Part shown: piece after piece, positions 60,007 through 64,000 of the stretch
Layout of the letters: each line of letters opens with the position of its first letter
Numbering within the stretch: position 1 is the stretch's first letter
Origin: Bacteroidaceae bacterium
Lineage (GTDB): Bacteria; Bacteroidota; Bacteroidia; Bacteroidales; Bacteroidaceae
Length of the DNA: 64,000 nucleotides
Reading direction: 5' to 3'
Assembly (NCBI GenBank): GCA_017548075.1
Contig: JAFYNL010000028.1
Location: 1-64,000 of the forward strand
Position numbers and translations under genes: made by a program
The notes under the pieces: generated by a model
Told to the model about the DNA's origin: nothing
What the model saw: only the letters and a program-made list of their open reading frames with translations
Databases searched by the model: none

Positions 60007-61216
60007 TCTTTCCCTTTCTTTTGTTATGATGGTGCTTGAAGTACTTCTTTTTCTTTGAAACAGGATGATAGACGGGAGTCTCTCCGAACTCTTCAGGCAC
60101 CTTTTCCTTGAAGATTTCCTTTCCCAAGAAGCGCTCTATCTGTCGGAAGAAGAGCATATCCTTATCGTTGACGAAGGTGACAGCCCTGCCTCCTCGACCT
60201 GCTCTTGCAGTTCTGCCAATTCGATGCACATAATCCTCTTCGTCTCTTGGCACATCGAAGTTGATGACCAAAGCAATATCGTCGATATCAATACCTCGAG
60301 CCACAATATCCGTTGCCACAAGAATGTCAATCTTGCCACTTCGGAAGAGGTACATCACTTCGTCTCGCTCGTCCTGAGTCAGGTCGCTGTGCATCGCCCT
60401 TGCATTATATCCGGCTCGAATAACGCTGATGGCAAGTTCCTTTGTCTTCTTTTTTGAATCCGTAAAGATGATAACTCGATGAGGTGCCTCCTGCTCGAAC
60501 ATATGCTTGACAATCTGAAGTTTCTGTGGCTCATAGCACAGATAAGCACTTTGGCGGATATTGTCTGCAGGCTTACTTACTGCAAGTTTTACTTCAACAG
60601 GATTGCGAAGAATTGTATGAGCAAGACTCAAAATGTCTCCAGGCATTGTGGCGCTGAACATGATTGTCTGATGCTCTTTGGGAAGCGCTTTTGCTATCAG
60701 GAGAATATCGTCGCAGAAGCCCATGTCGAGCATTCGGTCAGCTTCGTCGAGGATGAAGAATGAAACTCGGCTAAGGTCGATATTGCCCAAACTCAAATGG
60801 CTGATAAGTCGACCTGGAGTAGCAATCACCACATCGGCTCCACTCTGCATAGCTCGCTTCTCTTGCTCATATCTTATGCCATCATTACCTCCATAAACGG
60901 CCACACTACTAATGTCGTCCAAATGATAAGCAAAGCCTTGCAGCGCACTATCAATCTGCTGAGCAAGTTCGCGAGTAGGGGACATAATGACGCAATTGAT
61001 TGCATCTTTAGGATAACCTCCATCGGCCAGAAGGCTCAATATCGGCAGAAGATAGGCTGCAGTCTTTCCCGTTCCCGTTTGAGCGACACCCATCACATCT
61101 CTGCCTTTCAAGATAGGCGGGATAGCGTGCTCCTGAATAGGAGTCGTATCGGTGAAGTTCATGTCGTCGAGCGCATCGAGGACATAATCGTTGAGGTCTA
61201 AATCGTAGAAGTCCAT
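59984..61216 (-). CDS. DEAD-box RNA helicase
   Basis: The 410-residue helicase has the Q motif (FTDTTPIQEHAIP), motif I AQTGTGKTAAY, motif II VLDEADRM-like FILDEADRMLDM, motif III SATMP, and late motifs VIIFTDSKKKTKEL, VATDIVARGIDIDD and YVHRIGRTARAGRGG. The C-terminal tail is very basic (KKKKYFKHHHNKRKGKNG). It fits the RhlE/DeaD group that remodels RNA, for example in ribosome assembly at low temperature. It is the fourth gene of the lon operon. Confidence 0.95.
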   Translation of the reverse strand: MDFYDLDLNDYVLDALDDMNFTDTTPIQEHAIPPILKGRDVMGVAQTGTGKTAAYLLPILSLLADGGYPKDAINCVIMSPTRELAQQIDSALQGFAYHLDDISSVAVYGGNDGIRYEQEKRAMQSGADVVIATPGRLISHLSLGNIDLSRVSFFILDEADRMLDMGFCDDILLIAKALPKEHQTIMFSATMPGDILSLAHTILRNPVEVKLAVSKPADNIRQSAYLCYEPQKLQIVKHMFEQEAPHRVIIFTDSKKKTKELAISVIRAGYNARAMHSDLTQDERDEVMYLFRSGKIDILVATDIVARGIDIDDIALVINFDVPRDEEDYVHRIGRTARAGRGGRAVTFVNDKDMLFFRQIERFLGKEIFKEKVPEEFGETPVYHPVSKKKKYFKHHHNKRKGKNGTKPNR

Positions 61217-61219
61217 ATT

Positions 61220-62311
61220 CTATTGTGGAGCCTTTCGGTAAAGATAGATTGCGATGAGAGTGTATAGTATGTTGGGCATCCAAGCTGCCAGAGCCGGATG
61301 CATTCCTGCGTTGGTCGAGAAGGTTGCCGATATTCCTTGAAGCAAGATATAAGTTGCACTCAAGGCAATACCAATACCCAGCGAGAAGCCCATTCCTCCC
61401 TTTCGTTTTCGAGACGAGAGTGCCATTCCGATAGTAGAGAGGATGAAGGCGGCAAAAGGCGAAGCAAAGCGTTTGTAGTACTCCACTTCGAAGATGCTCA
61501 GGTTGCCGCTTCCTCTATTCCTTTGCTTTTCGATGTAGTCTTTCAACTCCGCATTCGTCATTGTTTCTTGCTGATTGCGGATGAAGAGGAAGTCCTGCGG
61601 CTCCATTCGGATGACGGAATCAACGTTGTTGTAGTGTGTTATCTTCTCCCGCATTCCTCTAAGTTCGCGAATCGTCACATCTTTCAAATGCCACTGATAG
61701 CGCACATCACTCAATGTGTCATACATAGCCGTGTTGGCCGAAAGATGCGAGACAAGTTTCTTGTTCTCGAACTTATCGAGCGAGAAGTGAACGCCAGTCT
61801 TGCTCACGCCATCGAAGTGCTCCATATAAGCAATGACGCCAGTATCGACCTGCAACTGAACCTTTTCGGCATAAGTCGGGTTCTTGATACGCTTCTTATA
61901 TGTGTTCTCGAAAGCGAGACGCTTCACACTACTGCGAGGAATCACTTCTGCTCCAAGATAGAAGGTCATAGCAGCAATGATAGCAGCACTAACCATATAT
62001 GGCAGAAGGATTCGTTTTCTGCTGATACCCGCACTAATCAACGCAATGATTTCGCTTCCGTCGGCCATTTTCGTAGTGAAGAAGATGACGCTAATGAAGA
62101 CGAACAAAGCGCTGAAGAGGTTGGCGTAGTAAGGGATGAAGTTGAGGTAATAGTCCATCACAATTGCTCGCCAAGGTGCCTCCGATTCTGTGAAGCGGTC
62201 GATGTTTTCATTGAAATCGAACACTACACCGATGCTGATAATCAGCACGATGGAAAAGAAGTAAGTTCCAAGGAACTTAGCTATGATGTAGCGATCGATT
62301 CGTTTGAACAT
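61220..62311 (-). CDS. LptF/LptG-family permease
   Basis: The 363-residue protein has six membrane helices, three at each end (FKRIDRYIIAKFLGTYFFSIVLIISIGVVFDF; GMALSSRKRKGGMGFSLGIGIALSATYILLQG), and a periplasmic beta-jellyroll between (about 110-270), including IPRSSVKRLAFENTYKKR. This is the layout of LptF/LptG, which extract lipopolysaccharide from the inner membrane with LptB. Which of the two it is cannot be told. It lies 1 nt after tgt. Confidence 0.92.
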   Translation of the reverse strand: MFKRIDRYIIAKFLGTYFFSIVLIISIGVVFDFNENIDRFTESEAPWRAIVMDYYLNFIPYYANLFSALFVFISVIFFTTKMADGSEIIALISAGISRKRILLPYMVSAAIIAAMTFYLGAEVIPRSSVKRLAFENTYKKRIKNPTYAEKVQLQVDTGVIAYMEHFDGVSKTGVHFSLDKFENKKLVSHLSANTAMYDTLSDVRYQWHLKDVTIRELRGMREKITHYNNVDSVIRMEPQDFLFIRNQQETMTNAELKDYIEKQRNRGSGNLSIFEVEYYKRFASPFAAFILSTIGMALSSRKRKGGMGFSLGIGIALSATYILLQGISATFSTNAGMHPALAAWMPNILYTLIAIYLYRKAPQ

Positions 62312-62312
62312 C

Positions 62313-63443
62313 TTAAAGTCTTTGTGTCACTTGTTTGAGCATGATGGGTTTCCAGGTCGAGAAGTCGCCTTGGATAATATGTTTGCGAGCCTCACCAACC
62401 AGCCAAAGGTAGAAGGCGAGGTTATGAATGCTGCCAATTTGCAAGGCGAGCAACTCCTGAGCCTTGAAGAGGTGATGCAGGTAAGCTTTCGTATAGAATG
62501 TGTCTATCCAAGCCGTTCCCGTCTCGTCGATGGGGGAGAAGTCGTCTTCCCATTTCTTGTTTCGCATATTCATGATGCCATGACTTGTGAAAAGCATGGC
62601 GTTTCTGCCGTTTCTGGTGGGCATCACACAGTCGAACATATCCACTCCTCGCTCTATTGCTTCGAGGATGTTGGCAGGAGTTCCCACTCCCATCAAGTAG
62701 CGAGGCTTGTCTTTAGGAAGGATTGCATTCACGACCTCAATCATTTCGTACATCACTTCCGTAGGTTCTCCCACGGCCAAACCGCCAATTGCATTGCCGT
62801 CAGCATTCTTCGAAGCCACAAACTCAGCACTTTGTTCCCTGAGGTCTTTGAAGGTACAACCTTGAACGATAGGGAAGAGGCTCTGCTTGTAGCCGTAGAG
62901 CGGTTCTGTCTCGTTAAAGCGTTTGATGCAACGATCCAGCCAACGATGCGTAAGCCCGAGACTCTTCTTTGCATAATTGTAATCGCTTTCTCCTGGAGGA
63001 CATTCGTCGAGAGCCATGATGATGTCAGCTCCGATGCTTCGCTCGATATCCATCACTCTCTCGGGAGTAAAGGTATGTCTGCTTCCGTCTATGTGACTTT
63101 GGAAAGTGCAACCTTCTTCGGTCAGCTTGCGAATACCAGAAAGCGAAAAGACCTGGAAACCGCCACTATCGGTCAGGATTGGTCTGTCCCAACCATTGAA
63201 GCGATGCAGACCTCCTGCTTTCTCGAGTATTTCCGTACCTGGACGAAGGTAGAGATGATAGGTGTTGCCGAGAATAATCTGAGCTTTGACTTCGTCATGA
63301 AGGTCGCGGTCTGTAATACCTTTCACGCTTCCAACAGTCCCCACAGGCATGAAGATAGGCGTTTCTATCTGCCCATGATCGGTCGTAATGAGACCGGCTC
63401 GAGCATTCGAAAGTGGGTCAGTATGTTGAAGTTGAAAGGTCAT
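62313..63443 (-). CDS. tgt: tRNA-guanine transglycosylase (queuosine synthesis)
   Basis: The 376-residue barrel has [24 protein letters not shown] with Asp92 in the base pocket, [31 protein letters not shown] and the nucleophile region [14 protein letters not shown]. It swaps guanine 34 for a queuine precursor in tRNA. The usual zinc site (three Cys in an ECSCYTC-like segment before the SRAYLHH helix) reads [19 protein letters not shown] here, with no Cys. The stop of lon overlaps its ATG by 4 nt. Confidence 0.95.
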   Translation of the reverse strand: MTFQLQHTDPLSNARAGLITTDHGQIETPIFMPVGTVGSVKGITDRDLHDEVKAQIILGNTYHLYLRPGTEILEKAGGLHRFNGWDRPILTDSGGFQVFSLSGIRKLTEEGCTFQSHIDGSRHTFTPERVMDIERSIGADIIMALDECPPGESDYNYAKKSLGLTHRWLDRCIKRFNETEPLYGYKQSLFPIVQGCTFKDLREQSAEFVASKNADGNAIGGLAVGEPTEVMYEMIEVVNAILPKDKPRYLMGVGTPANILEAIERGVDMFDCVMPTRNGRNAMLFTSHGIMNMRNKKWEDDFSPIDETGTAWIDTFYTKAYLHHLFKAQELLALQIGSIHNLAFYLWLVGEARKHIIQGDFSTWKPIMLKQVTQRL

Positions 63444-64000
63444 TTCTCTTTCTCTTCGTCAAAGGTGAATGTAATCGGGTTCTTGACTTTCTCTTCGAGC
63501 AGAGCAAACTCGAGAACATCCTGAATATCTGCTGCATAGTGGAAGGTGAGACCTTTGAGGTACTCCTGCGGAATCTCCTCGATGTCCTTCTTGTTCTCTT
63601 TGCAGAGGATGATGTCCTTGATACCGGCTCGCTTTGCTGCAAGAATCTTCTCGCGAATGCCGCCAACGGGAAGCACTTTGCCGCGAAGTGTGATTTCGCC
63701 AGTCATAGCCAAGCTTGCTCGAACTTTCCTTTGGGTGAGGGCAGAAGCGATACTCGTTGCCATTGTGATGCCTGCACTTGGTCCGTCTTTGGGAACTGCG
63801 CCTTCAGGAACATGAACATGCAGGTTATAGTTCTCGAAGATGCGAGAGTCGATGCCCAACTTATCTGCATGCGCCTTGATGTATTCCAGGGCAAGCAGAG
63901 CGCTTTCCTTCATGATATCGCCCAGATTGCCGGTAAGCGTCAACTTGCTGCCTTTGCCTTTGCTCACGCTTGTTTCGATGAAGAGAATCTCTCCGCCAAC
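63440..64000 (-). CDS. lon: Lon protease, C-terminal part (cut by window edge)
   Basis: The frame is open from the window edge and gives the last 186 residues: [41 protein letters not shown], the catalytic Ser in [13 protein letters not shown] and Lys in [20 protein letters not shown]. Lon is an ATP-dependent cytoplasmic protease for damaged and regulatory proteins. The AAA+ part lies outside the window. It leads the operon lon-tgt-lptF/G-DEAD-rluA-DUF4923 as far as can be seen, and its stop overlaps tgt by ATGA. Confidence 0.95.
   Translation of the reverse strand, partial: VGGEILFIETSVSKGKGSKLTLTGNLGDIMKESALLALEYIKAHADKLGIDSRIFENYNLHVHVPEGAVPKDGPSAGITMATSIASALTQRKVRASLAMTGEITLRGKVLPVGGIREKILAAKRAGIKDIILCKENKKDIEEIPQEYLKGLTFHYAADIQDVLEFALLEEKVKNPITFTFDEEKEK

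Noticed and set aside
1..64000. tRNA or rRNA genes, transposases, phage genes
   Set aside because: No cloverleaf with conserved T-loop, no rRNA segment and no recombinase or phage motif was recognised on either strand by reading; a dedicated tRNA scan was not possible.

Overview
This window looks like chromosome from a Bacteroidales bacterium, most likely a Prevotella-type organism. The reasons are: (i) promoters of the Bacteroidota form, TTTG, about 19-20 bp, then TAnnTTTG, ahead of many genes; (ii) clade-restricted families such as DUF5606, DUF4293 next to rpoZ, DUF4923, DUF3276/PUR, DUF5103 and PorT; (iii) type IX secretion parts plus proteins ending in short C-terminal sorting-like domains. 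Genes are dense and mostly in operons, often with 4-nt ATGA overlaps. I saw no tRNA, rRNA, CRISPR array, transposase or prophage.

Layout. 1-4,318: end of a metallophosphatase, a 54-residue 2[4Fe-4S] ferredoxin, PorT and pyruvate phosphate dikinase. 4,457-9,818: rlmD, then a leftward operon nusB-yajC-ybbR-coaE-DUF5606, then a PUR-domain protein. 9,961-11,706: a secreted DUF4838 protein. 11,868-19,780: one rightward ten-gene operon, hisH-hisA-hisF-hisIE-ftsE-lysC-lysA-GT2-dedA-endonuclease/phosphatase. 19,916-23,490: an AGE epimerase and a kelch/sodium-symporter fusion, probably for sialic acid or a related amino sugar. 23,896-25,404: HtrA/DegQ. 25,499-29,526: a secreted small protein, an HprK-like kinase, an S24/S26-type peptidase, a PqqD-like protein and a TRIC-channel/DUF5103 fusion. 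29,552-33,426: AmpG-like MFS, DUF1460 amidase-like protein, phosphopantetheinyl transferase and GH130. 33,503-35,229: bamD-rpoZ-DUF4293. 35,287-38,846: double ThuA protein and secreted alpha-amylase. 38,980-44,948: leftward pepD, beta-helix lipoprotein, rlmH, nadC, C69 dipeptidase. 45,026-48,453: small membrane protein, OmpH/Skp-like lipoprotein, HU/SPOR protein, FHA protein, HAD phosphatase. 48,458-55,720: thioredoxin-like protein, a 770-bp non-coding region, aquaporin and a large GH128-like protein. 55,760-64,000: DUF1573, ruvC with a twin-ABC ATPase, then a leftward operon lon-tgt-lptF/G-DEAD helicase-rluA-DUF4923.

The most striking non-genic structure is a family of eight intergenic arrays of a 22-bp unit. 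Each unit centres on the palindrome TAAC-NN-GTTA; the arms are conserved while the two central bases vary, and units repeat every 22 bp (about two helical turns). Most arrays begin near CAGTTA and several end near TAACTG. Two of them supply the stop codon of a neighbouring gene. This looks like a dispersed protein-binding array rather than a CRISPR or a terminator.

A second theme is tandem tracts of degenerate 7-mers (usually exactly four units, 28 bp) inside the signal-peptide coding region of four unrelated exported proteins, in the aqpZ leader and just upstream of the htrA promoter, plus an 8-mer tract forming the 3' end of a short glycosyltransferase gene. Seven is not a multiple of three, so losing or gaining one unit would switch the reading frame. 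All functional proposals are inference from sequence reading only; no searches were run.
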